A stretch of DNA of 64,000 nt from Styela clava (lineage: Eukaryota; Chordata; Ascidiacea; Stolidobranchia; Styelidae). The position numbers and the translations under genes are program-made. Shown here in pieces: positions 41,877 through 54,175 of the stretch. The stretch's first letter is position 1; every line of letters begins with the position of its first letter. The notes beneath the pieces were generated by a model. That model was not told the origin of the DNA. It worked only from the letters and a program-made list of their open reading frames with translations, and ran no database searches. Location of the stretch: contig NC_135254.1 of the NCBI RefSeq assembly GCF_964204865.1, positions 13,645,001 through 13,709,000 on the forward strand. The letters are read 5' to 3'.

Positions 41877-42730
41877 TGTTACATCGAGAATCGCATTCAC
41901 TTGATTTTTGTATTGACTTAAACATTGCGTCTGTTTAACTTGTGTAGTAATTTATTTGTTATTGTTGACGCCGTAATTTCCCTTGATTGACAGTGTGCTT
42001 CTACACACTTTGTTACGAAACAATTGAGAGAGAGTTCGTGGCAATTGCTTGCCCAGACATGTCTCGCTTAGACATGGATAGTTTCGGTAATTTGCTTTAG
42101 ATAGCGCTTTACTTTTGCAGTGAATTGCGCTCGTTTAGTTGTAATTTGTAAATAAGTTTAACTTGTTCAGCGACCTTGGCTTTCTGTTTTGACTGTAGGA
42201 TGATTAAATAATGTAGATTATGGCTTCCCACATAGACCTATTTTAGGGATATTTTATGAGCATTAAATGGCCTTTTTGTGATTGTTTTTACAGTTATAGT
42301 TTATTTAATTGATTTGTTCGGATTTCATTGACGAATGATTTCATGTTCAACTTATGATAATTTAAGCCTGGAATAGCAGACAAATTCGGTATGTTATAAC
42401 TTGTAACTCTTTCTGATTTGAAGAGTGCAAGTTATTCAATAGTAATTTGGTTCGACTTAATAATTAACTATGTTTGATAATTGTGTTCATAAATTTGAGT
42501 AGGCTTTCTAAAGGCCGAATTGTGTATGATTATTTATTTATTGCAAGTATTTTGTATTGATTTGTTTTTACGTTTGTATTAAGATAACCGTGTCAACTGT
42601 ATACTTCGAGTTGTGTGATTTTCTGGATTGAGGATACAAACTTGGGGCTTGAAAGACCGCGTTATTGAGCTGTTAATAAATATCTAGTGTGCAGTCGGTG
42701 TCGTCCAGGTCACAAAGAACGGCTGTTACA
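41877..42730 (+). repeat. BEL 3' LTR
   Basis: 854 bp, about 98-99% identical to the 5' LTR by eye, followed by the TTTGG duplication. Confidence 0.93.
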
Positions 42731-42735
42731 TTTGG

Positions 42736-43310
42736 CAACCCGCATCTTTACAGCATTTCTTCTCCTTTGCCTGTTCAAATTTTGCTCTTTTATAGATCAA
42801 ATATCTCCTTTGTTTCGAGACTTTTCTCTACTTCTGCGTACATATTCTTCCTGTTTTATAATTAATTCTTCTATTTTTTGTTTCTCTATGAACCGGCTCT
42901 GTACTCAATGTTATTGAAAAGTATCTAGCCGACAAGCAGAATTTTGGCTCTGGCCCTCGTACAGTGTCCATAATCAGCATATAATCAATATTCAACTTAC
43001 AAGCCGTTTTTTCTTTTTCAGACGTATTTTGAATGAAGTTATAATCAGATAATGAATTGATAGGTAATTTCATTAGTTTCGGTATATCCGAGTCCATGCT
43101 GCAATCAGTCGATAGTTGCATATGCTGCAATATCGCTTGTATCATTAGTGTGTTCCTCCCAAATTGCCCCGACAATTTTCTCAGGGATTGGAAGATGGCT
43201 TGATCTCAAGTTAGTGTTAACCAATGTACAGAACATGATTATCTTTCGGGTGATAAACAAGAAATCCTTTTTCTTTTCATTGGAACCATTTTCCATTATT
43301 TTCGATACTG
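42736..43310 (-). pseudogene. Continuation of DDE-like and SGNH-like relics, block copy 2
   Basis: Resumes the interrupted block sequence (CATCTTTACAGCATTTCTTCTCC, compare 23,628) and leads to the 175 bp units. The minus frame 43488-43105 mirrors the one at 24,314-23,922. Confidence 0.5.
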
Positions 43311-43660
43311 CACGCTTCAAATTTTTCATATAAAGCTGATGTCCAACATCAGATAGGTGAAGACGGTCGCTCCCATATTCACAATCGCTACCGACGTCGA
43401 GATCCAAGAGCGGTACTGAAGCATCCGACGCTATCCTTCCAAGGACAGCGTTGGCCATGTGAACGAGAGTGTGACGTCCGGCCTGCACGCTCCAAGTTCT
43501 TCATATAAAGCTGCAGTCCAACATCAGATAGGTGAAGACGGTCGCTCCAATATTCACAATCGCTACCGACGTCAAGGTCCAAGAGCGGTACTGAAGCATC
43601 CGACGCTATCCTCCCAAGGACAACGTTGGCCATGTGAACGAGAGTGTGACGTCCGGCATG
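43311..43660. repeat. Tandem array, two units of 175 bp
   Basis: Units start at 43311 and 43486 with CACGCTTCAAATTTTTCATA/CACGCTCCAAGTTCTTCATA. They correspond to the six-unit array at 24128-25179. The minus strand again reads YxSDRLHLSDVG. Confidence 0.88.
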
Positions 43661-43929
43661 GGGCAAGATTTATACTAGCGGTTCCCAATTTTTTCGTTCA
43701 TGCGACGTCAAATTATTAGAAAAAAAATTCACGCCGCTTTCACACAAAAAAAAATTCGGTGTATAAATAAAACTCAATTTTAGAATTGTTTATGTGTACT
43801 TGTGTGTATGCATTTTGAAGTCTGTCCATTTTTCGGGGCGCACTTAGCAAATCGCAACTTACCCTTTGGGAACTGCTGGCGTATACTACAGGAATATCGA
43901 TTGGCAACAATTGAATTTTAAACGAAAAA

Positions 43930-44220
43930 AGACATTGAGAAATATATGGAAAACAAATGGAGCCTGATTTATGAAAAAATCAAACGGCAACCAAGCATAA
44001 AAAATCTGACCCAAATTATCTAACAACAATCAATGAAACTCGACAACAAACTATGAACATATTCATACTACAAACAGGTCATAAATTGAACAAACATTTT
44101 TCAAAAATTAATCGAACAATTAAAGACAAATGTACTGGCAAAATAGAAGAATTAGAGCATTATCTCATTCAATGTCTAAAATATAAAACCTATTCTATAT
44201 AAAATATATAGAAAATTCAC
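43930..44220 (+). pseudogene. LINE-type C-terminal tail, block copy 2
   Basis: Same text as 25440-26080 without the mini-hAT: CAAACAGGTCATAAATTGAA and onward, with frame damage, then the HYLIQCLKYKTY-type ending near 44,190. Confidence 0.45.
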
Positions 44221-45421
44221 TCGAAGTAACGCATGGAAACTGGATGTGACCTTCAGTGCTTTTGCAATATTGGGAGAACACAAAATGAGGCACTCTATAA
44301 ATATATTTATATTACAATAAAAAGAAAAGACTCTGAACAAACTTTTCTATATTAAATTGTATTTACTATTTTACTCCTTCATTGATTCGTATTCCTTATT
44401 TATTACATTTCAGTCACTACACATAAATATTGTATTTATGATATGATGTAAATTGTTACTTATTGTATTCAATTATCATTATTTATATTTGAATGAGCAC
44501 AAATATTAGCATAGTTGCCTTGATATCATGAACTATATACCCTCCATGCAAGGGGCCGGTTGAAACGTTTCGATTCCACATTTTGTATTGTGAATTGTTC
44601 CATGTTCGACTGCTCCCATTATTGGCAGATTGGTGTGTTGCCCACATCTACCTTGGGAACAAATATGACATTTTCATGATCATAACCGGAGACTTGAACA
44701 TTTCAATAACACTGCAACGAATTAAGTCATTGCAACTGGACATTGTAGATAATGATATCTGGGTGTTAATACCTTGCAATCCGAGTTGCAACTCGCCTGT
44801 AATAAAACTTGTATTGGACTTGCCGTCAAGATGACAGTAACATAACATAATAGTTTTTTTGAAGTGTTGCCTTTGACCTATACAGGAATGATCATGGATT
44901 GATCGACACCATCATGTTGGTCAACTATCGAACATACTTCGGAACAGAAAGATTGATTGCTTTCAGTTCGTTCTGGTTTATTGTCAACATGGAAACATGT
45001 CAAATGACCTTCTGCAAGAAGCCACGTTTTTGCATGACTTTGCATTATGACCCTTGAACATTTTCATTCCACAAGAATAACATAAACAATTATCCCAGAA
45101 CAGTTTTCTTCTTTTTGCCAAGGAAATCTTTAAGAATTCTTCACAATCAACAATTTTGAGTAGCCCATTACAACGTAAACAACTATCTTGTGACTGTGAC
45201 ACACCAGTGCTAAAGGATTTTTTATTCATTCGATTACTATATCTCGAATGGCCAGACCTATTATTTTGTTCAATATTATACTTGGCCGAGTCAAAATTCT
45301 CATCGAAAACTGTCAGCTCAAGACAATGCACCACCGAGGCATGTTTTAGAATAAATTTTGTAAACTCCTCGAAATGGGGATATTTGGAGCAGTTTACCTC
45401 CAAGTTATCAGAGGTTTTTAC

Positions 45422-46540
45422 TAGGGCCCGACCGATATATCGGAAAGCAGTTTTGTCGCTTGTTTAATTAAGAGCGGTTCTTATCAAAAAGCTTGACTGT
45501 GGGTCTCTTATCCAAAACGGGCGTATGGCACGGGATTTAACACTTTGTAATCGAGTTTGCGAGCGTGGTAGCTTGCAAACTGAAGCGAGAGAAACGCGTG
45601 AACCTCTTATTTGTGTCAAATAATATACGTCAATTAATAAAGAATTTTTTTGACTGTGTTTCTCTTATCCAAAACGGACGTACGTCACAGGATTTAACAC
45701 TTCGTGAGCGAGTTTGCGAGCGTGGTGGCTTGCAAATTGAAGCGAGAGAAACGCGTGAGCCACTTTTTTGTGTCAAAAATAATTTACGTTGATAAATAAA
45801 AAATTCTTTTGACTATGTTTCTCTTATCAAGAACGGACGTATGGCACGGGATTTAACTCTTTGTAAGCGAGTTTGCCTGCGTGGTGGCCTTGCAAATTGA
45901 AGCGAGAGAAACATGTGAATGACTTTTTTTGTCAAATAATGTACAGTTGATTAATAAAGAATTCTCGCCGTTCCACTTTCAACAACGTTGGATTTCCCTT
46001 GCGCTTTCGTCGTTTCGTCGCCGCGATTTAACTTCTTTTATTGATGTGTTATAGATGACTGGTTCTAGCGGTAAGAGCAAAGTATGGAAATACTTTGTGT
46101 GCCATAATGATGGCGTAATTTGTAAAATATGCTTATCATTATTAGGTCAAAAGGTTCCGCCGATTTAAAAAAAAAAGATGAGTATAATTTGTAGAGCCAT
46201 CTCAAAGCAAAACACAAAGGCAAGTATGATTGAAGCCAATCCATAAAAGGATTGGAGCCAATGCAGAAAAACTCTACTCAACTACATCTGAGACTGTTGA
46301 GCTGGAGCTATTGAGATTCATAAGCTTCCTGCTCTTACAATAAGTGTTCTTTCTTGACACGCACACAATTGCATGAGTTCAACATTTCATTTCTTTTGCA
46401 AGAAAAACACAATAATCTCAGAGTGTCGCTTGTTACTTGTAGCCATATTTGTAGGAGAGGAAACATCGGTATCGGCTTATCGGCCTACTTTTAGAAAACT
46501 ATCGGTATCGGTTCAAAAAGGCAGTATCGGTCGGGCCCTA
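45422..46540 (+). mobile_element. Non-autonomous hAT (1,119 bp) with a BED-finger remnant
   Basis: Ends TAGGGCCCGACCGATATATC and ...AGTATCGGTCGGGCCCTA. Exact 8 bp duplication GTTTTTAC (45414-45421 and 46541-46548); the empty site is visible in block copy 1. Near 46,055 an ATG opens a degraded BED finger (SGKSKVWKYFVCHNDGVICK, then CLSLLGQKVP), so it derives from a ZBED-type hAT. Three tandem repeats fill the left half. Confidence 0.88.
45504..45965. repeat. Three tandem repeats of about 158 bp inside the hAT remnant
   Basis: Units start TCTCTTATCCAAAACGG at 45504, 45661 and 45820 (periods 157 and 159) and share GGATTTAACACTT, GCGAGTTTGC and GAAGCGAGAGAAAC. Confidence 0.8.
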
Positions 46541-47335
46541 GTTTTTACATTGAGCTCACACTTCCATTCATAAATTGACTCTTTCCACCTGTTAAACAAT
46601 GAAGGGGGCAAAACTCTTTTGATAGCGCATAGCTCTGAAGAAAAATCGGGAATTTTTAAATCATCTACGTCTACAACCATTTTGACTTCAACATTTGCTG
46701 AAGGAAATCAGAGAATGCCAACATGCCTTCACATCATTTGGCCCAATTTTAGGCCACGATGCCAGTTTTGTTCTAAAAGCCACACCGATGACACTGTCAT
46801 TGCCATAGCGATCTTTTAAGGCCTTTTTAGCTCTTTTATACGAATTCTCAAATTGTAATATAAAACAAACCTTCAACCAGATTCATTTTATCTGCATCAT
46901 CGAGCAACCTTTGCTCAACTAGCTTTTTAAATGAGCTCTCCCATCGTGGATATCGCAATGAATCCCCATCAAACACCCTAACTTTGGCTCTTTGGACTGA
47001 TAAAATACTACTCACTAAATTGGATATATCAAGGAAAAGATTGCGGATCTGTGAAGGAAGAGCAGCACTTTTCACAGTGGGAACGGATATATTATCAATA
47101 TTACAATGAGAAGACAAGCTGCCTGAATTGGCAGACACAGTGGTGGTTTGTGTACAACAGTTAAAAGGGGCACTAGCAAAAGTGGATGCATCAAAAAAAT
47201 TTTATGATACATTAGAGACAGTATGCATTGATGGACATAAATTTACATTAGGGTCTGGCAAAGAAAAGATGCCAACATTTGGGAAGCACTTTATGAAAGG
47301 CTGATTTCAATGACTCACCATTTCTTATTCCCTGG

Positions 47336-49879
47336 CCTGGTTACACACAAGAGCTATTTTCACTGCTAGTGATGCCAGCAGTCATGTAGGCAGACTTGTC
47401 AGCAGCAGAATATACTTTGATGGGTTTGCTTTTTAATGTTTCACACGGTGACGAGAAATCCAAATCATCTTTTAGATTAGCAATATGACATTTTTCAGAT
47501 TTTGTTGATGGTGGGTATTTAGTGTAGCTGATTGGTCTTCTCAGCAGCACAACTTATTTCGTTATACAACGCTCACGACACTTTGGTGCAACACTTGCAA
47601 ATCTGACAATACAATGTCCTCCCACGAGTTGATGTTGTATTTTACTATAACAGCTCAGCACCATACAATGGTGATAGTGGCGATTGGAATAGATAGATTG
47701 CACAGACACTTTATTCTTGATGAGGGGTTCTGTCTGATGTGGTTCTTCCAAAGTTCGGAACGATTGTCCAAAGGTGTTTATTGTTGAATACTTTGTGGAT
47801 TAAAACTAAGCCTAATTAATAATACTAACCCGTCCGATTGGTTAAGATACAAATTTACACGTCCTACCTCCAAGCGGCTCACGCCGAAAGAGACGACGCC
47901 AAAATGGTCAAGGTTCAATGCCCAAAGTTACAGTTGCCAGTTTAGTTACTATTAGAGCGGTCAGTCGGTCACTGTTTAGAATCATGGCGCTACAGCGATG
48001 TCTTTTGCTGATTCAGATTGCTTTAAAAATCTTTGTTGTTTTAAATAAAAAGTGCTTGAAATTACAATATTTGACCTCTACCAAAATTGTGGACTGGTTA
48101 GGCCTTTGAACGCTTCTGCCAACAATAAGAATCAACCAATCGAAATTATTGTTTAACGGCGTGGTACTCAGGCAGTTTTTCTGATTCTAATTATTTCCTA
48201 GTTAAGATGATATAAAGAACATAAACCAGCATCTAATTTTTTAAGGTAGATCCACAGATACTTGCATTTTAACATCTACATGTCTGCAGGCGTGGCCTGC
48301 AGGTGTTATTTCTACCGAAAAAAAGACAGAAGCACGCTTATTTGTACCAAGGTAATTCACCTTTGATTCGATAAACCGAACCCTGCTTATAGTCGTTTCC
48401 GAATCCCGATAGAGCCTACACTCATTTGTGACGTCATAATATGATAACTGATTCGACTCCGGACATTTTATCCGGTGAAATATATAACACAACATCAGTG
48501 TCCCAAGTTTTCAGTGAATTATTGGAATAAAATACCATAGCAAAAAGAAATTTCATGCTCATCCTCCAATGCTGCAATGGTTAGAAACTGGCGTCTTTCG
48601 ACCCTACAATTAGATTATAGTGTACTCATATATATAGGCTATATGTAATATGTTATTCCAGCGATATTAATCAATATCTTGGTCTATTCTGCCAAAATAA
48701 TCCACTGTTTTATATATTTCATGTCTTATCATTTATCATTCTGCAAACAACATTTCTAATCATTTTCTGATATCCCACATATACACAACATTAGGTCTGG
48801 TACTATGCCATCCTAGTAGACCAAAACTGCTCGGCTAGATGAATCTTTAAATTCATATGATGTTCCTTGATATAATATATATAATTACATTTTTAATTAC
48901 CGTTAAGTGGTTGTTATGGATCATTTAATTAACTGTGAGTTTGATTAATATTTATCGATATGCAATAAATTGATAGATTTGTCCATTTTTGATACTCCTA
49001 CCACCAAAGTTTACGCTTGGGGTAGACTATAAATTATTGCGAGAATAAAAATGGTTTCTGGATTATTGTAATTGTCTCATCTTTGTCAAAAGTTCTTTAA
49101 TAAATCATATCTGCCCTAATTCGCATATGTCTATTTCTGTACTATTGTAGTATTATTTGTACTGATTGATTCTCATTTAAAGGCCCAATCAGAATTAAGT
49201 ATCTATTTCCGAAAGACACTCCACTTTTTCTACCATTAAATTAATTTAAAAAAGAAACTGAATTATGTTACTGTTATAAATATGTCATTTTTAGAATAAA
49301 TTCCCAACCCTGATCAGACTGATCCAAAATGTATCCTTGTCTAATCAGATTACGTTTTGTAAATAGTGTAAATAGTTTTCTATAAACTAAGAGTTCAATA
49401 AAAAAGAAACTGTGTCAATTTATGTATTTATTCATGGATTGTATGGGATGGTAACTGACTCAGATGACGGTAAATGGTCGTAATGTTACCTCCCAGTCAT
49501 GCTGAAAACTTTTGTTTCACTTATTTTGTTATCATTATATTTTATATTATGTGTTTTCTGGTTGACGAAATAATAAATTCTCTCTCTCTGCTCAAAGAAT
49601 TACCGAGTTAGAAAAGAGAAAATCATGATATATATTTGTCGCCACAATGTAGCAAAAATAACTACATCAAAGATAGCTATGCCCAGGTACTGTCGGCAAA
49701 AACTGCCCCTTTTATGTATTTTATATTAAACATTACGTGGTGATTCTTGGAAGAAACGCTGGAATCCAAAAAAGTTTCGGACTGTTTGCTTTCGTGATTC
49801 ATGAAGAAATAAAGATCAAAATATTTGGGCGACAGCAATCATTTTGAAATGCCATGTGGAGTTTCTGGATTGGACATCT
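47336..49879. other. Sequence right of the duplicated block, no supported gene
   Basis: Two minus frames in the same phase (47751-47554 and 47550-47341) are separated by one stop and have no recognised motif; they could be another relic. The rest is AT-rich non-coding DNA. AATAAA words near 49,400 and 49,570 have no gene attached that I can support. Confidence 0.4.
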
Positions 49880-49887
49880 ATATATAA

Positions 49888-50778
49888 CAGTGGTTCTTAA
49901 ACTTTTTCGAGCGCGACCCAAATCTGAGTTTTATGAATACTCGCGACCCAATCCTAAATAACGCAAAATGTGTTAGTGCAGTTTGACTCAAATACAGACA
50001 ACTATTTATTAGAAACAGTCCATTGACTCAGTGAGATTGATGAAACTGAAATTTCCTTTTCATTATATCTTCAATACACAGCTCTATTTTACTTAACGCA
50101 ATACGCAAGTTGTCACGGGTATCGAGGCGATTGCGAGCTTAGTTTTGTTAACCGTCAGTGCCAAATATCCTCGCTCGCACAAGTGCCTTGTCGCGAATTG
50201 TAGCAGAAAAGGCGCCCGCTGTCCGTCGCAAACACGACATCCTAGCTGGCCTTCGGTATCTCTCGCAATATACAACTTTTTACTCATCAAATGTGCACGC
50301 ACTGCTTCGTTCGCGGTAAATGGTGCCTCGAGATGAAGTCACATTTTCTCTAGATATTGAATAATCTAATGTCGAGAAGCGAGCTTTTTTTCATTGCGTC
50401 GTCTATTACAATTTACATTACCAAAAAGACACCCATTTTTGGTTATTTTAATCCACTAAGACGACATTCCACGCGGTCAACACAACGACAAGCGACGTGC
50501 ATGGTTATTGGTTACCGATACCATAAAAATAATACACGTGACTGGCATATCAGATTGTGATGTAACAATGAGCTCAAGACAGTTCTTTCCGTGAATGAAA
50601 TTTTATATTTCATTATTTTTTAATACCAGAGTTTAGAAGCTGAATTGAAACATTGGGAAAGCTGAAAATTCGTCCTTCTCCTCTTAGATTGCCCTTGCAT
50701 TGACGACCATGTCGCGACCCATTTTTAAACCTTCCGCGACCCATGTTTGGGTCGCGACCCATACTTTAAGAACCACTG
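49888..50778. mobile_element. 891 bp non-autonomous hAT element
   Basis: Ends CAGTGGTTCTTAAACTTTTT and ...ACTTTAAGAACCACTG, with GCGACCCA repeats in both arms. Exact 8 bp duplication ATATATAA (49880-49887 and 50779-50786). No transposase motif inside. Confidence 0.9.
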
Positions 50779-50786
50779 ATATATAA

Positions 50787-51781
50787 TTTGTAGTATTTTG
50801 TTGGTTCGCGATACTTGGTGGCGATAACCTTTGCGTTAAGTGAAACTGCCGGCACGACATTTGCAGCTTTTTCAAAACACGGCGAGCGTATTATACGCTT
50901 TATGAATAACATTTAATCCTACGGGATCTTGGGTCACGGTTGGGATTAATATTTTACTCCATGACAACGACAAGTTATAAAAAGAAGGTCTTTGTCACTA
51001 TGAATTTCGTATTTGTTCCCATGGCGGCTTGTGGTTGAAAATTCATGTTCGCTTCTATAGACTGACTTTCCAGATAAATATCCAACGTCTAACAATAAGT
51101 TCGTAACTATAGCTAAAAAGTTATTTGTCGTTTTTACATCTAAGAACAGGAAGATAACTTAGTTTTGACCGCTCATAGCAGTGGGAAGTTCATCGAATGT
51201 TCTTCTAACAAATGTTCGTAGGTTCAGGATAAGATCAATATATCACCAAAATATCACAGAATTAATATCACAATAAATAACATTACACGGAAATGACATA
51301 AAATTCACCATAGTTTTCAAGTATAAATACCACCCTTTAATTGTCAGTGATTATCACCTACCAAGCATGGACTACGGCAAAAATGGGCATATGTATCAAA
51401 ATTAGGAGTTACAAAGAATTTTAATAATTTCTTATATAAAATAGAAAACGACATTTTCTCGTCCGTTGCTATGCCCTCGTTGCCATTAATTTTTGATGAG
51501 TTTGGCATTGTTCAACTTAATTAAGTGAGGTCTACGTGGCATAAAGTGGTTCCATCTCGAAGTTATATAAATGTTTTGCACTATTTGCAACCTATACATT
51601 GTTATTCGGATCGATGTAGGACAATATGTTGGTTATCGTGGAGATGCTAAGTGTTCCAAAACGCAGAATCTGTGATTGGTTTGAAGAAACAAAGTTTGAG
51701 TAGTTTCAGTACACCTGATAGGGTTATTTGAATCGAATGTTTTTGAAATTCTGTTGTGTTTAAAATTGGTTGATATGTGTA
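50787..51781. other. Upstream region of the S100-like gene
   Basis: No coding segment seen. Presumably holds regulatory sequence for the gene starting at 51912. Confidence 0.35.
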
Positions 51782-51790
51782 TATATAAAA
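51782..51790 (+). promoter_or_regulatory. TATA box of the S100-like gene
   Basis: TATATAAAA lies about 120 bp before the start codon, which would place transcription start near 51,815 with a 5' UTR of about 100 bases. Inferred from sequence only. Confidence 0.5.
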
Positions 51791-51911
51791 TATAGAACAG
51801 TGAGTAGTCATAAAAAATTTACATTCGAGCTTTTACTTTCATGCCAGCATAAAAATCAAATAGTACATTGTGAAATAGTAACAAATCGGATAAATAAACG
51901 AAAGAAGAAAA

Positions 51912-54036
51912 ATGTCGTCAACAGAGAAACGAACTGAATTTGAGGAAGGATTTGACAAAATTTTTCAGACGTTCAAAAAGTAAGTTATGAAATAATAGTA
52001 CTTGCATTTAGGCTATAACTTGTATATATACTTTTATTTATGAGTTTCATCCCATTGACTGGAAAATATTTTTCCAAAAGATAAATAAGTTGACTCGTTT
52101 TATGATCAACCTTATTTGCAATTTCGTTTTTTAAACCATATTTTCACATTTTATATTTCTTTAAAAAATATAAAGTCATTCATATCTATCTACAAATTTG
52201 AGTCTTTCCAAAATGCATTATTTCTGGATTGTGTGGAATCGGTACCTTTAGGTTAGTCGAACCTTATAAAATAATAATATCAATAATACCACTCAAATTC
52301 GAATAATAACGCTTTCTATCAATAACAGTAGCTTAAATAAAGAAGTAAAAATAATCCCCTATGGTAATTGTTCCGTTTATGGCTCAACAACTTTTGAAAG
52401 GCCGATTGCTAATTTATTTCAAACAAAATAGGTTTCTATATATTGTGTTGGTCGTAATTTTTACCGAAAGGATGTGGCCAGTGCGGTAATTTTAAAGCCC
52501 TCAAAGAAATGCCCTAAGAATCTTCTAAATTATTCATACGATGAATTGTTTCTTTTATTAATGTTGCTTTCAAAAAATATATCCGCTATTGCTGACAGAT
52601 AACAGATAGCTGAAGATAAAGAGTACTTAGGTTGAGGGAGGTCAAAAGATCCATAAACACATTTTCCATGAATAATTCTGGGAAGGTATCGATGGATATG
52701 TTGAAAATGATATTTTATGTCACAATCAGATGGATAGGTTGTGAAACGTCTATGAGAAAGCTGACAATGAAATATGATGCAAATATAATATGCTATGTCA
52801 CAATAATATATTACATAAGAACATTTACATCCCGTCGGTTGTTGCACAATTATAGAATAATTACTTTTTATAATGAACTGTTTAATTTTACAAAATTTTT
52901 TCATCGCCAATTTATTTGTCAACATTAATATTGTAAAGATTCGCGTTGCGCAAGCAGACTCGGTTATATTGATTTTCAACAATTCGGTGATCACCAGACA
53001 TGTATGAACATGAATGAACGTTGCACTTGATGCTGTTAAATTCGATGAGTTTAAAATCCGTTCACGTTGACAAAATTGTATTTCTCATATGACAATGCAT
53101 AATTAATATGACATCTTTTGTTACGATAGGACGGCAGATTATCGATAATCACGACGGCCAAATAGACGAATATGGTGTTCATGTAACTTATAGAATCGCA
53201 AAACATTAACCGATTCACAAAATTTCTACTGAAACATTTTATTACATATATTGTGATGGCAAAAACAAGATATCCTCGGTCTTCTTCATTTTGCAGTTGT
53301 ACTCGAAATTCATAACGCGTTTTTTTTTTGGGATTCAGATATGCAAGGGGCGGGGTTGAAGGTGGAAGTGATGACAAACTCGAGAAAGACGAAATGAGGA
53401 GATTGGTTAAGGAAGAGTTCAAAGGATATTTGGGGGTAAGACAAAGAGTTCGTGAAATTAAGTGACGAAGATCATACATGTATTTATAAAGACTTTCTGT
53501 CAGCCACGTGCGATTGGTTATTGTTTTTTCCGACATTTCTAGAGAGTACATAGGTGGTTTTTGTTCATAAAGGGATCATCGAAGTGGAAATTGTTTCAAA
53601 ACCAGAAAAATCGCATGCAAAATCGAATTAGCATCATAATACATTTAGGAGTCATGTGTGAGGCGTGACCCAAGCAACGCTAATGAGAACGTTGTTGGCA
53701 TAGGTATATACGTTGCGATGGGAGATTTCAAAACAAGTCGAACAGTGGTCGATAGTTAGCATTCTGAACGCACTACTTTTAAATAGTTGAGTGCAACCAG
53801 TTAGTTATCACTGAATGATCGTGCAGTATTAGCTACTTAGTTGAATAACTTTAAATAAATAAAATAACTTTATATTTCAGATTTGTGACGACTTATCAGT
53901 TGATAAAATCTTCGAGGAGTTCGATGAAGATAAATCAGATTCTGTCGATTTCGTTGAGTTTTTGAAAATTGTGGCTAAACTTGCTCAAAATGCTAAAATT
54001 GTAGATCGTCTCGCCGAAGACAACAGGAAAAAATGA
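51912..54036 (+). CDS. S100-like EF-hand calcium-binding protein, three coding exons
   Basis: Exons 51912-51979, 53339-53435 and 53881-54036 join in phase with consensus sites (A|GTAAGT, TTCAG|AT, GGG|GTAAG, TTTCAG|AT) to give a protein of 106 residues. The N-terminal half (FEEGFDKIFQTFKKYA) leads into an unusual first loop, GGVEGGSDDKLEKDEM, of the S100 pseudo-EF type but about two residues longer. The second loop, DEDKSDSVDFVE, is canonical, with ligands at 1, 3, 5, 9 and 12. Helix IV follows (FLKIVAKLAQ). The length, two-EF-hand layout and basic C-terminus fit S100 proteins, small calcium sensors that usually act as dimers. The second intron separates the two EF-hands, where vertebrate S100 genes also have one. 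No other EF-hands are seen. A divergent calmodulin-like origin cannot be excluded. Confidence 0.82.
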
Positions 54037-54175
54037 TTCACCAATGACGAAATCACCTGCCATTAACATTATATGATATGAGGGATAAGCGGGTCTCGGT
54101 AACTACTAAAAAGAGCAACAGAAAACTGTACGGGTGAGAAGAGGTGAAGAAAACTTCGGAAGATTTTGCTTAGAC
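54037..54175 (+). other. 3' UTR of the S100-like gene, proximal part
   Basis: Non-coding, leading into the mini-hAT at 54176. No poly(A) signal lies before the insertion, so the transcript probably runs through it. Confidence 0.45.

Larger units (their letters stand above)
30239..42730 (+). mobile_element. BEL/Pao LTR retrotransposon with nested hAT elements
   Basis: LTRs of 854 bp (30239-31092 and 41877-42730) begin TGTTACATCG and end GGCTGTTACA. An exact 5 bp target duplication TTTGG lies outside (30234-30238 and 42731-42735), and the unoccupied site survives in block copy 1 near 23,625 (GTGTTTGGCATCTTTACAGC). Between the LTRs: gag with DUF1759 and zinc knuckles, protease, reverse transcriptase with YVDD, RNase H/Peptidase_A17 region, and integrase with DUF5641-like tail. 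A 4.5 kb hAT splits the protease. Without it and its duplication the element is about 8 kb, normal for BEL. The LTRs differ at roughly a dozen positions by eye (about 1.5%), so the insertion is fairly young, but the coding region already has a stop and several frameshifts. Confidence 0.95.
28561..47335. repeat. Duplicated transposon-relic block, copy 2 (with later insertions)
   Basis: Second copy of 21435-28560 in the same orientation. It is enlarged by the BEL element (30239-42730) and the mini-hAT at 45422-46540. It has a roughly 220 bp deletion relative to copy 1 near 29,715, and only two units of the 175 bp array. It ends near 47,335 inside the gag relic at the same point where copy 1 passes into copy 2. 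Confidence 0.75.
44640..47335 (-). pseudogene. BEL/Pao-type gag-protease relic, block copy 2, split by a mini-hAT
   Basis: Minus strand from the right: a gag core near 47,138-46,690 (VRVFDGDSLRYPRWESSFKK, YKRAKKALKDRYGND), an insertion at 45422-46540, then 45403-44984 with CLRCNGLLKIVDCEEFLKIS, RRKLFWDNCLCYSCGMKMFK and GHNAKSC (knuckle), and a protease-like start near 44,830 (CYCHLDGKSNTSFITGELQL). Stops and shifts are frequent. It is the counterpart of 27149-28746. Confidence 0.65.

Noticed and set aside
47341..47751. Host exon pair on the minus strand
   Set aside because: The frames are split by an in-frame stop, have no splice sites between them and no motif; more likely a relic.
53051..53551. 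166-codon minus-strand ORF
   Set aside because: It overlaps exon 2 of the S100-like gene on the other strand, has no recognised motif, and is best explained as a chance frame.
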